Program-made: the position numbers and the translations under genes | Part shown: positions 24,256 through 35,638 of the stretch, one piece after another | Numbering within the stretch: the first letter of the stretch is position 1 | Layout of the letters: the number at the start of each line of letters is the position of its first letter | Origin: Mimachlamys varia | Lineage: Eukaryota; Mollusca; Bivalvia; Pectinida; Pectinidae | Assembly (NCBI GenBank): GCA_947623455.1 | Contig: OX392536.1 | Coordinates: 8,179,282-8,243,281 of the forward strand | Length of the DNA: 64,000 nt | Direction: 5' to 3' | The notes under the pieces: model-generated | The model's input: the letters and a program-made list of their open reading frames with translations, nothing else | What the model was told of the DNA's origin: nothing | Databases searched by the model: none

Positions 24256-25347
24256 TTGATAAAGCAGAGGCTTTCTGTAGAACAAGAACCTAGGCCTTCA
24301 CATTGGAAACGACAGCAATCATTTAAGTCTTGTTGTGGATTACCTTTGGACAGAACTGTCGTTAGTATAACTATCCAAATAACTGAAATGAAATGTGATG
24401 AACAAAGAAAGAATAGAAACAGCAGCAAATCAACGACTCAATCGGTAAAGTTAAAACCGAAGGTAAACTATGTGTCAGACGACTGTAGGAACGAGGAACG
24501 AACTGTATATACTTATAGTGGAAAGTATACACCATCCAGTCATCTCAAGAACTACTCGCTACACTTGACATAGGAGGAAAACAAACACTATTCCAACTCG
24601 ACAGAGGATCATCTCGAAGAAACAACTTCTAGATAGGGTTGAGCTAAAACCGACTTCGAGCATTCTCAAAATGTTCAACAGAGCTACGGTAACCCCACTC
24701 AGAAAGTGTGAAATTGAGTTTGTAAATCCCAAGAATGCCTCACGCTACAAAACTAATTTTGTTGTGCTGAAGAACTGTGTCACCACACTGATAGTAAAGA
24801 ACTTGACGCAGGAAATGGAACTGATCAAGGTACAACATGAAAATATTCTGTTTCTGAAGGATATTCAAAAATCTTCTCTGACATATAATGAGATTATTAC
24901 AAGGAAAATAACACTTGGTAGTGGATCTAACAGTACCACCTGTGGTACATGCACCACGAAAGGCTCGAAACTGAACTTGATAGACGAGTTGCACCGCAGG
25001 AGAGACAAACGGAGTGGAGAATGGAAGTCAACACAAGGTCATATGCCGTCATCACAGACGATGGAAGGAAATATCGCCGCGACCGTCGTCGTCTGAGGTT
25101 GTCAAATACAAACCCTGTCATCAAGGACATAGAAGTCATTGTCGAGCAAAGTTTAGTACCAGACGGAAATTCCGAACAGGAAGTACCTTTGGAACCACAC
25201 ATGGTACCACCAGAGGAACCAACCACCAAACCACAATACACACCACTGAGCTCGCCTGATAGTACTGGAAAGGTGTCGCGCTCAGGAAGGCATATAAACC
25301 CACCAGCGAGGTTCCAAGACCGCATTGTAAATACATGTGAAGAGTGA
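24256..25347 (+). pseudogene. Gypsy-type Gag-Pol fragment with internal deletion (left arm)
   Basis: Pieces read in order: Gag/protease linker (KVNYVSDDC near 24450), the retropepsin core region (DIGGKQTLFQLD near 24570-24600, where the expected catalytic turn follows but is frameshifted), a protease-RT stretch (VTPLRKCEIEFVNPKNASRY), and the start of RT (VVHAPRK near 24945, then ETELDRRV and ERQTEWRMEV). The frame then passes straight into the C-terminal tail of integrase (RSYAVITDDGRKYRRDRRRLR, 25030-25100) and an acidic tail to the stop at 25347. Nearly all of RT, RNase H and the integrase core is missing. The same junction is present in the right arm. Confidence 0.8.
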
Positions 25348-25372
25348 CTGATATTTGTGATAAAACGCATAA

Positions 25373-27309
25373 CAGGAAGCTAATGCGTTCATTTAAAATA
25401 ACATGGTAAATCTTTGACATTTGTTTCTTTTTCAAATTTCATAGTTTACACTTTTATAAGCACATTTGACAAGCGCTGGAAAAGTTTTGCCTTAACTTGT
25501 ACTATTAGATAGGGAAAAGCTAATTGAACGAACTGTATTTAGAATCTACCTTACAGTTTATTGACCATCATTTTTTTATTAGTGAAGTGACATTTTACTC
25601 TGTGCTAAATATATAAAGTGTACCAAATAGTTAATACTACTCATCTATTTGATTAGCTGCAACTTTTTATGCTGTGAGAGTATATTAATGCAAATTCTTG
25701 GTATACAGTTCAAAAAGTTCGAATTCAAAAATAATTGCACATGTGTAAGAGTTGGTAGTCGTAAATTGATTTTTAAAAGAAGAAAAGATATGGCATGGCT
25801 ATGTTCGTTTCATATCTTGACCGGATCTGAATCCGATATATAGGCCTACCTGCATTGTATATTTTGTAATACGCATGTGTACGGCAGTCAATAAATGATG
25901 TGTTCTGAAGCTGGTTGTTGGTTCGTTATGTTGAGTGCCTTATTTCTACTTACCCGGACGCTCCGTCAGTGAATAACGGAGCAAGGACATCTACGTTTTA
26001 TTTTTCAAAAAGCATGTCATTGAACTCACACCTTCTCTTAATGATACTATTTAATAAATATGTGAACTTGTTATTTATAACTTTAAAACATATATTAGCT
26101 AAGTAAGCTTGTTTGTAAGACCGTAGACAAGGCCATCCATGTGGGTTACATCGAAATATGTTGTGGTTAGCGGGCATACTTGAGTATTATTATTATGTTT
26201 TATTTTTTGTTTCATATACGCATTTGAAATGAAGAAAACAATTTCGTTTCAAGTACTTGTATAGTCACAATCGGAAATTAAACTTAAAAAGTGAATATAT
26301 GCATGAGTATGTCTCTTCGATAGAGTATCGATACCCAGTCTGAGCCTTCACTAAGAAATTTCAATTGTAGTCAGCAACGACTAACTACGTGCACCTGCCC
26401 TGAAAACGCGATAACCATCTTTATTAGTACATCAAATGACTGAATGTTGCCTTCCCATTGGCTATACACTTTGGTACTATGAAGCGATAGTGCCCGCTCA
26501 CCCGGGCACTATCTTTGGCGCGATGTTCAACGTGAATCTATTATGACGTCATTATTATATTACGTCGTGCTACTGTTCTGCTAGAAAATGGCTGACTCTG
26601 GTAACGACCCAAAGCAAGCCATGGTCTAGCACAATACAAGTGTTTGTGTATACTGGCCTGTCTAGGGCAATACGCCTATGATCGCTGTGGTTACAGGTAT
26701 GGCACATCTACCCATACAATACAGTCACGGCGTGACGTCACAATGGCGCAACAATGACGTGAAGACACGAATACAGTAAAATGAGATGTCGAAAGCGAAA
26801 AAGGCGACGTGATGAAATTCAAAACTTTTCACGATATTTAAACGTGTAAATAAAAGCTGAGATTGAGATTCATTTTTTTCTGCTCAAACTACGTTTACAA
26901 ATATGGGGTATGCTTAATCTCGCTGTGTCATTTGTTTTCGTCAAAAAAAACTCAAGGTAAATGTTGTTATTTTCAAAATGGTAGCCAGTGAAAAGTATTT
27001 TATGTTTTTTTTTAGCTTATTCTGATTGAAAATCCCTCGGGAGTAGTAAACGGGTCTCTTAAACCCCGACTTGACCTACATTTGAACTCGGCATTGACCT
27101 ACTTTTGCACATACGTAACCTGACCTACGTAACACCTGTTTGATCTACTAAGACTTGGGAAACCCCGACACGATCTACTTTGACCCCAATCTGACCCAGT
27201 CCAACATTGACCGTGTGGTGATTTCACCTCAACCTGACCCTGACCTGATCTACTTAGACCTAGTGGTGTATTTTTACCCAAACGTCACCTAGTCCCGACC
27301 TACTTAACC
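25373..27309. mobile_element. 1.9-kb segment present only in the left arm
   Basis: In the right arm, GATAAAACGCATATGCGTATAAAAG is continuous; here about 1.94 kb lies between GATAAAACGCATA and GTATAAAAGA. No transposase or clear terminal repeats are seen, so it is either an insertion here or a deletion in the right arm. It contains a foldback with GATAGTGCCCG / CGGGCACTATC at about 26485-26515 and the TGACCT-rich array at its right end. Confidence 0.55.
27060..27305. repeat. Degenerate TGACCT-rich array
   Basis: TTGACCTAC, CTGACCTACGTAAC, TTGATCTACT, CTGACCCTGACCTGATCTAC and related units recur about every 20 bp. TGACCT is the reverse complement of the nuclear-receptor half-site AGGTCA, but the simplest reading is a decayed minisatellite. 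It ends a few bases before the TATA box. Confidence 0.6.
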
Positions 27310-27310
27310 G

Positions 27311-27318
27311 TATAAAAG
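27311..27318 (+). promoter_or_regulatory. Candidate TATA box (left arm)
   Basis: TATAAAAG in the context CGTATAAAAGACACAG, conserved in the right arm at 52993-53000 on the other strand although the upstream sequence differs. About 30 bp downstream is GCAGCCCAGCATCAG, a plausible start region also conserved. It points inward, toward the polymerase relic. Confidence 0.5.
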
Positions 27319-28210
27319 ACACAGGATTCGTGCAGCCCAGCATCAGTTTTTTCGAGAACAGTTTTCATAGTTTGAAAGATCCATAGCGCCCTAACAGCGA
27401 TAACCATTCTTTTCACATTTGAAGTCGAGGCGTGGATAAAGACTGCATAAAGTACGCAGATGTTTTTTATTTGTTTGGATTCAAACTCTTAACACTCCGT
27501 CTACTGTATCGTTTCTTGTGTGTAGTACAAATAATTGGGAAGTATCATATTACCTGTTACACACACAGCGACTTCACTCCAAATCTACATATTAGTCTGC
27601 CTGACATGAATAAAGTGATGTGACCTGGTGGCGTTATTTAAATAGAAATTGTAATTCATGCCTTTTTAAAAGTGGTGGGAATTGCTGTACATGATCTTTA
27701 ACGACTTGATACTTCATTCTTTAATTGATTTATCGCCTAATAATCATGTTACTTAATACACGAGTATATCTATTGAGAATACGAGCAAAGCACTTAGAAA
27801 AACCTAATATTAGAACACAGTGTAAATCAAACAACATGCTTGTGATTTATTTTTCATTTTTTAGTATATCATATATATTTTAATACTGTTTTCTGACAAG
27901 AAAAATTCTTGATCCATATAGTTAACTTTGAAATAGGTTTATAATAAGAACCCAATGTGTTGTTAATTAACTCCAGTGTCATTTACACGGTGCAGTGTCG
28001 CGCGCCTTCACGAGGAAATAATTGGAGGTATCCTATTACATGTTACACATATCACCAACGATTTTACTATAACACACTGTGCGACCCCCTCCAAATTTAC
28101 ATATCAGTCAAAACATTAAAGAGGCCCACGACGGGGTTTTTTCCATGAGCTGATACACGATTTAAGAGTTATCGTTCTTTGAACGTTTTTCATGTTGTTG
28201 TTTTTTTTTT

Positions 28211-28220
28211 TTTTTTGCAG
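28211..28220 (+). promoter_or_regulatory. Candidate 3' splice site before the polymerase relic
   Basis: A long T tract followed by TTTTTTGCAG/AATCGACAGG. The right arm keeps it as TTTTCTTTTGCAG/AATCGACAGG. Neither arm has an in-frame ATG at the start of the open frame, so an upstream leader exon supplying the start is plausible. Confidence 0.45.
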
Positions 28221-28251
28221 AATCGACAGGTTTCCATAGCTGAACGCCATC

Positions 28252-29597
28252 GTGGATTCCGTCGACAATAGCGAAGAACTGCAGAAGTTTGCCGATTTTA
28301 CTGGTATTCTCGATGACCATTACGTCAAAGAGAAAATCCTGGAATTGAAATGGAGAGAACCGGGGCCGTCCAGACCATATCATTTCGAAAAAATAGCAGA
28401 AAAACAGTTTAAAACAAAAGCGGCTATCGACATCAAATTTAGACAAGGATTTCTGGAATGACAAAATGTTAAAAAGACATACACGGAGATCTCCATGGAC
28501 AAAATGTATTGGAGGAAGCTAAGAAAGGAGCAGCAGAAAACGATGCCTCACGAGTCCTCATACAGGTTCTTAGTCTTTATTATTCGATCGTGGGTCCATT
28601 GCATCCGATGGAAGAGCTCGATGCTAATCTAATTATAGAACATATCGAAAAGGTGCTGCAGAGTCACTCGAGGAACTCGCCGTGACGGAAGGATCCAATA
28701 TCAACGTTGGTATCCTCAATGATCCGAAGAGGGCGGTAGAAGACGAATTGCATTCATTGGAATCAATTCTATCAAAAAGAAGACGTCTCTTGTTTAAATC
28801 GTAAACGCAGACAACATGTGTATGGCTCGATCCATAACAGTCTTTTGGGCACGTATTGATAAGATCTCAAACGAAACGTTGAATGACTTCACCAAAGACG
28901 ATGATACGACAGATACGTCGACATGGAAAAGTTTCAGATTGGTATTATCGAAAGGTCGTTGATCGATAAGGCTGACGTTCCGACCGATCGATCGACCGAC
29001 CGACCGACCAGTTTGAACGACATTTCAGCATTTGAAGAAGTGTTAGGCGTCAACATTTTAGTGGACAGTGAAGACTTGGAAACAACTTCATTAAAATTAC
29101 GGACACCGTAAACATCCAACATGCTTTAAACGGTGACGAGAAGAAACTATCGGGATCTTGTTATAAACTTGAAACTTGGAACTGCGCTGAAACTAACACG
29201 GCATACGAATTTGACGGCTGTGTGTATCACGAGTATCCAAAATCTTTCAAACAAGACCGAGATACAACCAAACATCCAAGAACGAACCAGTCCATGGATG
29301 AACTATTTGTACTCACCATGAAAAAGAAAAGTTTAATAGAGAATATGGGAATGAATTATGTTTGAATCGGGGAACAAGAATTTCAACACCTCCGGGTAAG
29401 GGACGACAAGTGTAAACATTTTGTGGACTCACTGGACATCGTGGAACGTCTCAACCCAAGGGATAGTTTTTAGGGGGTAGAACCAACGCATGTAAACTAC
29501 ATTACAAGGTCAAAGACGGGGAGCAGATCAAATACGTAAACTTTAAGTCTCTGTACCAATTGGTCAATAAGTATTGCCGCTACCCCGTGAGAAGCAA
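28252..29597 (+). pseudogene. Protein-primed family B DNA polymerase relic, left arm
   Basis: This matches the right-arm relic in the N-terminal piece (NSEELQKFADFTGILDD, YVKEKILELKW, GPSRPYH), in a middle piece (VNADNMCMARSITVFW-like in another frame near 28800, then TSLNDISAFEEVLGVNILV at about 29008) and, after a deletion of the exonuclease region near 29080-29120, in the pre-polymerase piece (HPRTNQSMDELF in another frame, about 29276). It ends with motif A (YVNFKSLYQLVNKYCRYPV, 29534-29590), where the minisatellite starts. The usual motif-A aspartate is Asn and the following Pro is Gln. Motifs B and C are absent. It has many stops and frameshifts. The type is that of Polintons and adintoviruses; assignment rests on motif recognition only. 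Confidence 0.7.
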
Positions 29598-30255
29598 GTG
29601 TGTATCCGTGTGGAACCGTGTGGAGCAGTGTGGAGCCAGTGTGGGGTCGTGTGTAGCCAGTGTTGAGACGTTTGTAGACGTGTGGAGTAGTGTGAAGCCA
29701 GTGTGGAACCGGTGTGGATCCAGTGTGGAACCAGTTTGGAGCCAGTGTAGGGCCGTGAGGAGCGAGTGTGGGGTCGTGTGGAGCAGTGTGGAGCCAGTGT
29801 GGAGCAGTGTGGAGCCAGTGTGGAGCAAGTGTGGAGCAGTGTCGAGCCAGTGTGGGGCCGTGTTGGGCCAGTGTGGGGCCGTATGGAGCCGTGTGGGGCC
29901 GTGTGGAGCCAGTGTGGGGCCGTGTGGAGCCAGTGTGGAGCAGTGTGGAGCCAGTGTGGAGCAAGTGTGGAGCAGTGTCGAGCCAGTGTGGGGCCGTGTT
30001 GGGCCAGTGTGGGGCCGTATGGAGCCGTGTGGGGCCGTGTGGAGCCAGTGTGGGGCCGTGTGGAGCCAGTGTGGGGCCGTGTGGAGCCAGTGTGGGGCCG
30101 TGTTGGGCCAGTGTGGGGCCGTGGAGAGCGCTGTGGTGCCGTGTGGGGCCGTGTGGAGCCAATGTTTGGCCGTGTGGAGCCAGTGTGGGGCCGTGTCGAT
30201 TCAGTAAGGGGCTGTGTTGAGCCAGTGTGGGGCCATATGGAGCCAGTGTGGGGCC
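29598..30255. repeat. GTGTGGAGCC/AGTGTGGGGCC minisatellite, left arm
   Basis: Alternating 10-11-bp units (GTGTGGAGCC, AGTGTGGGGCC) form a 21-bp higher period over about 650 bp. The array starts exactly where the polymerase frame breaks. Almost no unit contains a stop in any frame, so long frames appear on both strands (GASVEPCGAV-like, PHTGSTRPHT-like). These are repeat artefacts unless shown to be expressed. Confidence 0.9.
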
Positions 30256-30665
30256 GTGTGATCTAAACAAGTCTTTAAATGGTCATTGAAAAACATAACA
30301 TGTTAAGAGTATAGACGTTTAATCTGCAGAATTTATCAGTTGTACTTGTTTTGCCGATAATAAACGTATGCCAATATTCAAAGTATAGTCGCCCAGATAT
30401 GAATCAATATACTGTCATTAAATATGTCGTTACGTAAATATTTTTGTCAACGAAAACTAAAAAGACTATCAAATGGATTATATTTTAATAGATACGCCTG
30501 ACTGCATACAAAGTATATTGCATTCAAGCGAAATGTACATGAAATCATTTGTTTAAAACTTGTTTCCAGATCCTATTCCTTCATTTTCTCTGTCTATAAT
30601 GTTGTATATTTACTGTTGGAATGAAATAAAGTTTATATTAACTATTTGTTTATTTATTGTGAAAT
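30256..30665 (+). other. Inner flank of the left arm with AATAAA
   Basis: AT-rich sequence shared with 46985-47385 inverted. It contains AATAAA at 30625-30630, a possible polyadenylation signal for a transcript from 27311; the right arm has AATTAA instead. The similarity between arms fades after TTTATTTATT at about 30660. Confidence 0.5.
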
Positions 30666-30686
30666 CTATCTCCGTCACAACTACAG

Positions 30687-31165
30687 ATGGGAAGGAGACC
30701 GAGGAACATGTTACCAACATTTCGTGAACTGTTAAAGCCGGTCGCGTACAACGAACAAGAAGTAAAGCGACAATTCGACCTGAAGAAATCGCGTCAGAAA
30801 TTCTATTATGATGCGCGAAAAGGTGTCAAAATATTACCTACTTTCGAGCCCGGGCAGCAAGTAAGGTTGGAACCACCGCCAGGTTCGAATGCTCAGGTTC
30901 GGAAACCAGGAACTGTGGTAAAGCACCATGACAAACCTAGGTCTTACACTGTAAAGTCTGGCAATAAATTGTACAGACGTAACCGTAAACATCTTCGAAA
31001 GTCAAATGTTATTGCGAACTCTGGACAGTGTGTCGAGTCTGACAGCGAAGACCTATCAGCTCCAGATATAAGGTATGAGGAGTTAAAGGGAGACAATTCT
31101 GTCTGTGGTGAGAGACCTAAGAACCGCTTTCTGTACCCAAGTTGGAACCACATGTGGCGACCAGA
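30687..31165 (+). pseudogene. Second Gypsy-type integrase tail
   Basis: An open frame with RRPRNMLPTFRELLKPV, QFDLKKSRQKFYYDARKG, PTFEPGQQVRLEPP and SYTVKSGNKLYRRNRKHLR. This is the region after the integrase core of Gypsy/Metaviridae Pol, ending in the basic tail. The frame runs to 31265, but the last residues look unrelated. The catalytic core and RT are missing. It is a different copy from those in the arms and lies just inside the left arm. Confidence 0.75.
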
Positions 31166-31911
31166 TCCGGAAGGACAGTTAACGCGCCCAAGAAAATGGA
31201 TCTGTGAACTCTCGTGTCTTCCGTTACTGTTTCCTCTATGGTTTAGAGTTCACTGTGTTTCTTAAATTGTTCAGTTTTTAAGTGTATATAGTTCAAATGA
31301 ATTAGTGACATTACATATTGGACCAGTGGTATATTAGAACCGTAGACTAATCGCCATATAGTTTTCGAGCAAAGACAGTGAGTCAGCAGTTTATATCTAC
31401 CGTAACAATGCCAAAGTACTGTGCTATACACAATTTATTCAAGTCTTGAATTTAACATTTCACTGCTGATTTATCATTATTGATAATGAATGTATATTAT
31501 ACAGAGACGTCGTTTTGATGCGTGGTGAATTTAACAGCCATTACATCCAATGGTGGGTACAGTGTGTAACCCGAAAAAGGGAAAAGTTTGAGTGAATTTA
31601 TTACAGACAACAAGATAGTATGTCTTTATGATGGGTCGGGTACAAGGGTTAATCATTCTTACTTGGAAACTACGTCGATAGACCCCACATTAACCACACC
31701 GGACCTCGCCGGTAAAACGGAATGGTGTGTACATATATTATAATGATAATTGCGATAGTGACCACCATCCTGTAATAACACGCAATACAATGTTTTTACA
31801 ACAATTACTAATATGTATGTTCTTAAAAATCATAATAAGCCTAAGAACACATCTGCGGTACTGAGGTGGATTCGGGAATGCGCCTGCGCAGTACGTGACA
31901 AACGACGAGCT

Positions 31912-32645
31912 GATTAAAACATAATCTTACATAATAATAATAATTAGCTCGTGTTTGGACCAATTTCTAAATGAAATACATTATCTGAAGGCAAATGTTA
32001 TTCTAAGAAAGAAAATCAAGGTCTCAGTTGTGTCAATTGATCGGAAAGTACCTTAAAACGGCATTTTTCGCTAAATTTGTTGCTCGTCTGCTCAATTTCG
32101 CCGCCGCCATTCTACGACATATAAAACTTTTTCTATAACATTTTAAAACTTAACAGTTTAGATTATCAAACAATAATATATCTATTTTATATCAAGATTT
32201 ATTATTTAGCACATCAGTAACACAATTATATTTTTATTATGGTTTTCTTTTTAAAAAAAACCATTTCATATGTTTTCTTGCGAATCGGCACGGAACCGAG
32301 AGCAGGTAGTGGTCACATGATTCGGAAAAAAATCACGTGATTGCTCGTATAAAAATAGAACCCAAAGCGCAAATGTCAGTAGCCGCGGTAAACAAATATT
32401 GGCTGACGAAAACAGAGTCACAAGACTAGACAAGAAACAAGCTGAAAGAGACTATTGGAAGATCGGAACAGATGCATCTGATCAACAAAAAGAAATACAA
32501 CACCATCAAAGAAGACGAAGAGCATGATTTGACGGACAAAGTGTGGTTGAGTTGACAGTGCTTTCGGAAAACAAAAACGTTCAGCTGTATACGTATACGT
32601 TCTTCGTTCACGTACACTGTAAGATTATGTTCGGTAAAGCTTGTT
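31912..32645 (+). mobile_element. LTR-like repeat, copy 1
   Basis: Begins TTAAAACATAATCTTACATA and ends with GTAAGATTATGTTCGGTAAA. It includes CACGTGATTGCTCGTATAAAAATAG, which looks like a core promoter. Copy 2 follows directly, and copy 3 lies at 41 kb. No reverse transcriptase is associated, so these may be solo LTRs of an LTR element or the tandem terminal repeats of a Penelope-like element. Confidence 0.6.
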
Positions 32646-33360
32646 AAAACATAATCTTACATAATAATAATAATTAGCTCGTGTTTGGACCAAATTCCAA
32701 ATGAAATACATTTTCTGAAGGCAAATAAGATTCTAAGAAGAAAAATCAAGGTCTCGGTTGTGTTAAATAACCAAAAAGTACCTTAAAACGGTATTTTCCG
32801 CTAAATTTGGCCCATTTCTGCTCAATTTCGCTGCCGCCATTCGACTAATTATAGGAATTTCAACATGGTACGAAATCAAACATTTTCTACATTTTTTAAA
32901 ACCTGAATTGTTTGAACTATTAAACAACAACATATTTTATTCATATCAGGATTTATTCTTTAACATACTGTTGCTTTAGTTATATTTTTATTATCGTTTT
33001 CAATATTGAAAAAACATTTCTTATTATTTTTTTGCGAATCGGCACTGAACGCGGGAACAAGTAATGGTGACGTATATCGGAAAAGTCACGTGATTGCTCG
33101 TATAAAAATAGAACCGGAAGCACATGTCATGATCAGGTAGGGCTCTCCGCGGTAAACAAATATGGCAGCCAGACGAAACCAGAGTCACATCAGGCTCAAA
33201 GGAAGACTAGCCAACTCGGAACAGATGCATCGGATCAACATAAAGAAACACGACACCCATCAAAGAAGACCAAGACCATGGTTTGACGGACGAAACGATG
33301 TGTGGTTGCATTGAGTTGACAGTACTTTTCGGGAAAACAAACTGTAAAAGTTTTGTTGGC
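32646..33360 (+). mobile_element. LTR-like repeat, copy 2
   Basis: Same order as copy 1 (AAAACATAATCTTACATAAT, CCTTAAAACGG, GCGAATCGGCAC, CACGTGATTGCTCGTATAAA) with more differences and a degraded right end. The repeat starts about 729 bp after copy 1. The promoter-like block lies at about 33089-33110. Confidence 0.6.
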
Positions 33361-33591
33361 GAGATAATTTACGGTAGGCCTATAGCAATGTAAGTTACCA
33401 TTACGTACATAACATGTTCGTGCAGTGTGTGTCAGCAACTTGGACCCCACAGGAAAAAGAACTTCAAACTAAAGTTTTGACACCGAATCAACATCAACAG
33501 TGTATCTACATGTAGGTAGGTACATGTAGGCCTCACAAACGAATGATAATATAACAATACTAAATAATATTAGCCAGTAACTTCAGGCAGC

Positions 33592-33611
33592 ACCCCCCCC
33601 CCCCCCCCCCC
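33592..33611. repeat. Poly-C run
   Basis: About 19-20 consecutive C. Comparable homopolymers are seen at about 38881-38892 and 39429-39441 (G) and 59661-59676 (C). Confidence 0.85.
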
Positions 33612-33724
33612 TCCGTCGTTATTCATATTATTCATACCATAATTGGGTTCTGACGACGTAACAGATACAGAATATGTAAACGGATTGTCCATGATGGAGA
33701 GCGCAGCTATAGGCCTACATGTAC

Positions 33725-34106
33725 CACAGGGACCTGAAAATTTGTTACAGCAAATTTAAACTAGTTTTGGACTTAAACTAGATGTTCAGTCTAATTTTAC
33801 ACTTCTGGGTGGGGTACATTTGTGTGCATTTATAGGAGGTTTCTAAAATAAAAAAAATATCCATCTTTCCGATGGTATCAAGCGTTTTTTCATACCTCAA
33901 CTAAAAATATGATTTTTGATTAAAGAAATGTAGGAAGGGTCGCTTTTTCGACATCGAAGTCTTTCAACCCTTAGCCTTTACAACCATTTAAGCCTGAGGG
34001 AGCATTTTTATCAACAATTGATCTAAACCTCCCAAAAGTGTATAATTACTTTAAACACCTTAGTTAAGGTCCAAAACTGGCTGTAACAAATTCTCAGGTC
34101 CCTGTG
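33725..34106. mobile_element. 'Cacagggacctga' MITE, copy 2
   Basis: Terminal inverted repeats CACAGGGACCTGAAAATTTG and its near reverse complement ending AGGTCCCTGTG. Inside lie AGTTTTGGACTTAAACTAG and GGTCCAAAACTGGCTGTAAC. This is the best-preserved copy in the window. A target duplication is not obvious. Confidence 0.75.
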
Positions 34107-35129
34107 ATATGTACGGTATATTAGCCTTACTAGGCAGTTTGTACAAAAAATCTTATGAGAGTACATTAAAGTGTAATCAGGTTTGGAATAGAGCGTATTC
34201 TGACACGAATCTTCATTTCAACATCAGTTACTCATCCCTTATTTTCTATCATATTCTTCCTTTATAATAATGATATGAGGATGTAACATTTTTCCTGTGA
34301 CAAATTGAAATTAAATCTTTCCATTGTTCCCAGTTTAAATACACAAATGAACAAACTGCATACATGTAGTTGTTATGGTCCAGATATAAGAGGAACGATT
34401 TAACCCTATATATTCAAACAACAGAAAAAAACAATGCATTTAATTCATTTGACCCAATATTTCGCTGTCTTTGCAAATGACCTGCATATTTTTTTGAGTT
34501 GACTGGAAATTGAATAGGCCTAACTGTTACATAATCAATTTGCATAATTGTGGTCAAAATATTTTTAGGTCCAGCATTATTTTTAGTTTTTCTTATTGAA
34601 CCAATAGCATTGAATGAGTTTGGGATGATTTTATTTTAACCATGATCACTCTACGTGATGACTTTGCATTTTTTTAAAATATGTCCTTTAGGTTAGACTC
34701 TATATAAGCCTAGTTATTTAGCAAGTTGTGTCTAGCAGGCCCAATCTCTGTAATGTACATGTTGTCCCGATGCATTGATGTTAAAGACCAGCCTATAACG
34801 CAGAACACAGACTTAAAATTACCGTTCCTTTGAAGGGTCATATGACATCAAATTCACGAAAAATTTATTATAATACACAAGTCAGAAATTTCTCATAGCC
34901 CACCCTTTTACCGCACATTGTTAATATTGGCTTCAATACATTTATTTTCTTAAAGTTGAATGTTATTGCAGATATGCATAAAATGTTTACAAGTATAAAA
35001 TGGCGGGAGACTGAATACTCCTTAACATTTTATAAATACATTTTTATTGTAACATGTCCCTGTGACTGATTGTTGGAGTCCTGGAGTTAACAAAATAAAG
35101 GGAAATAACTTATATTGTTTAAATTTCAG
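34107..35129. other. AT-rich stretch, nothing recognised
   Basis: No open frame of note and no repeats matched within the window. The last part (TTGTTTAAATTTCAG) looks like a splice acceptor for the fragment that follows. Confidence 0.4.
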
Positions 35130-35238
35130 GTCTTATTGGTGTCAACACTGGAAAGATTGTGGACTTTGACTTGAGAACAAGAAGCTGTAGTGTGTGCCAG
35201 TATCATCTTGGAAGGTTCGAGACAGTTTCAAAACATTA
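35130..35238 (+). pseudogene. Short exon-like fragment, probably from a DNA transposon or viral-type recombinase gene
   Basis: After AAATTTCAG the frame reads LIGVNTGKIVDFDLRTRSC then SVCQYHLG, about 33 residues. The pattern 'G..TGK..DF......C..C' is familiar from eukaryotic transposon proteins associated with YqaJ-like nucleases; I recognise only the pattern, not a specific family. No clear donor follows and no neighbouring exon was found, so it is probably a remnant. Confidence 0.35.
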
Positions 35239-35638
35239 ATGCAATGTTAATTGGACATGTTTGTAGAGTTAGTCAAAATTGTATATAGATCATTTTGCGT
35301 ATGTATAAAACTGACTTGTACGAGTCCATTCACTCTTAGTTTACTCTTATTACCATGAGATTGTGCGAAAAACTTTTTATTTTAACTCAACTATATACAG
35401 AAATGTACAGTTAAATCAGCTGTCTAAACCCAAAGTCACTGGGACCAAAACTATTAGTCTGTTGTTTAAACAATATTGTCGGTTTGTATTAGAGGTAATA
35501 TAGGTATAAGTTCTTAGAACTTGGCCATATAGTAAACAGGAATTCCTATTACAAAGCAGCCAGTCTAGTCAATGTCAAGTGGTAGGGTAAGGGTATTTGA
35601 TAATTTTGCCTACTTTTGATCAATACCACATACATGTA

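Larger units (their letters stand above)
24040..30665 (+). repeat. Left arm of a giant inverted repeat (pPolB/Gypsy composite)
   Basis: This arm is collinear with the reverse complement of 46985-54125. Matching landmarks from outside in: GGTCTGGTCGCTATATTTTC; the Gypsy fragment; GTATAAAAGACACAG; GTCGAGGCGTGGATAAAGAC; CTCCGTCTACTGTATCG; GCGCCTTCACGAGG; AAGAGGCCCACGACGGG; the polymerase fragment; the GTGTGGAGCC minisatellite; AAGTCTTTAAATGGTCATTG; and TTTTGTCAACGAAAAC against a diverged partner. Indels separate the arms: 25373-27309 is present only here, and about 1.4 kb of polymerase is absent here. Confidence 0.85.

Noticed and set aside
29497..30270. Long overlapping frames on both strands in the left minisatellite (up to 257 codons)
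   Set aside because: All six frames are open because the 10-11-bp units lack stops; the peptides are simple repeats. No independent evidence of coding.
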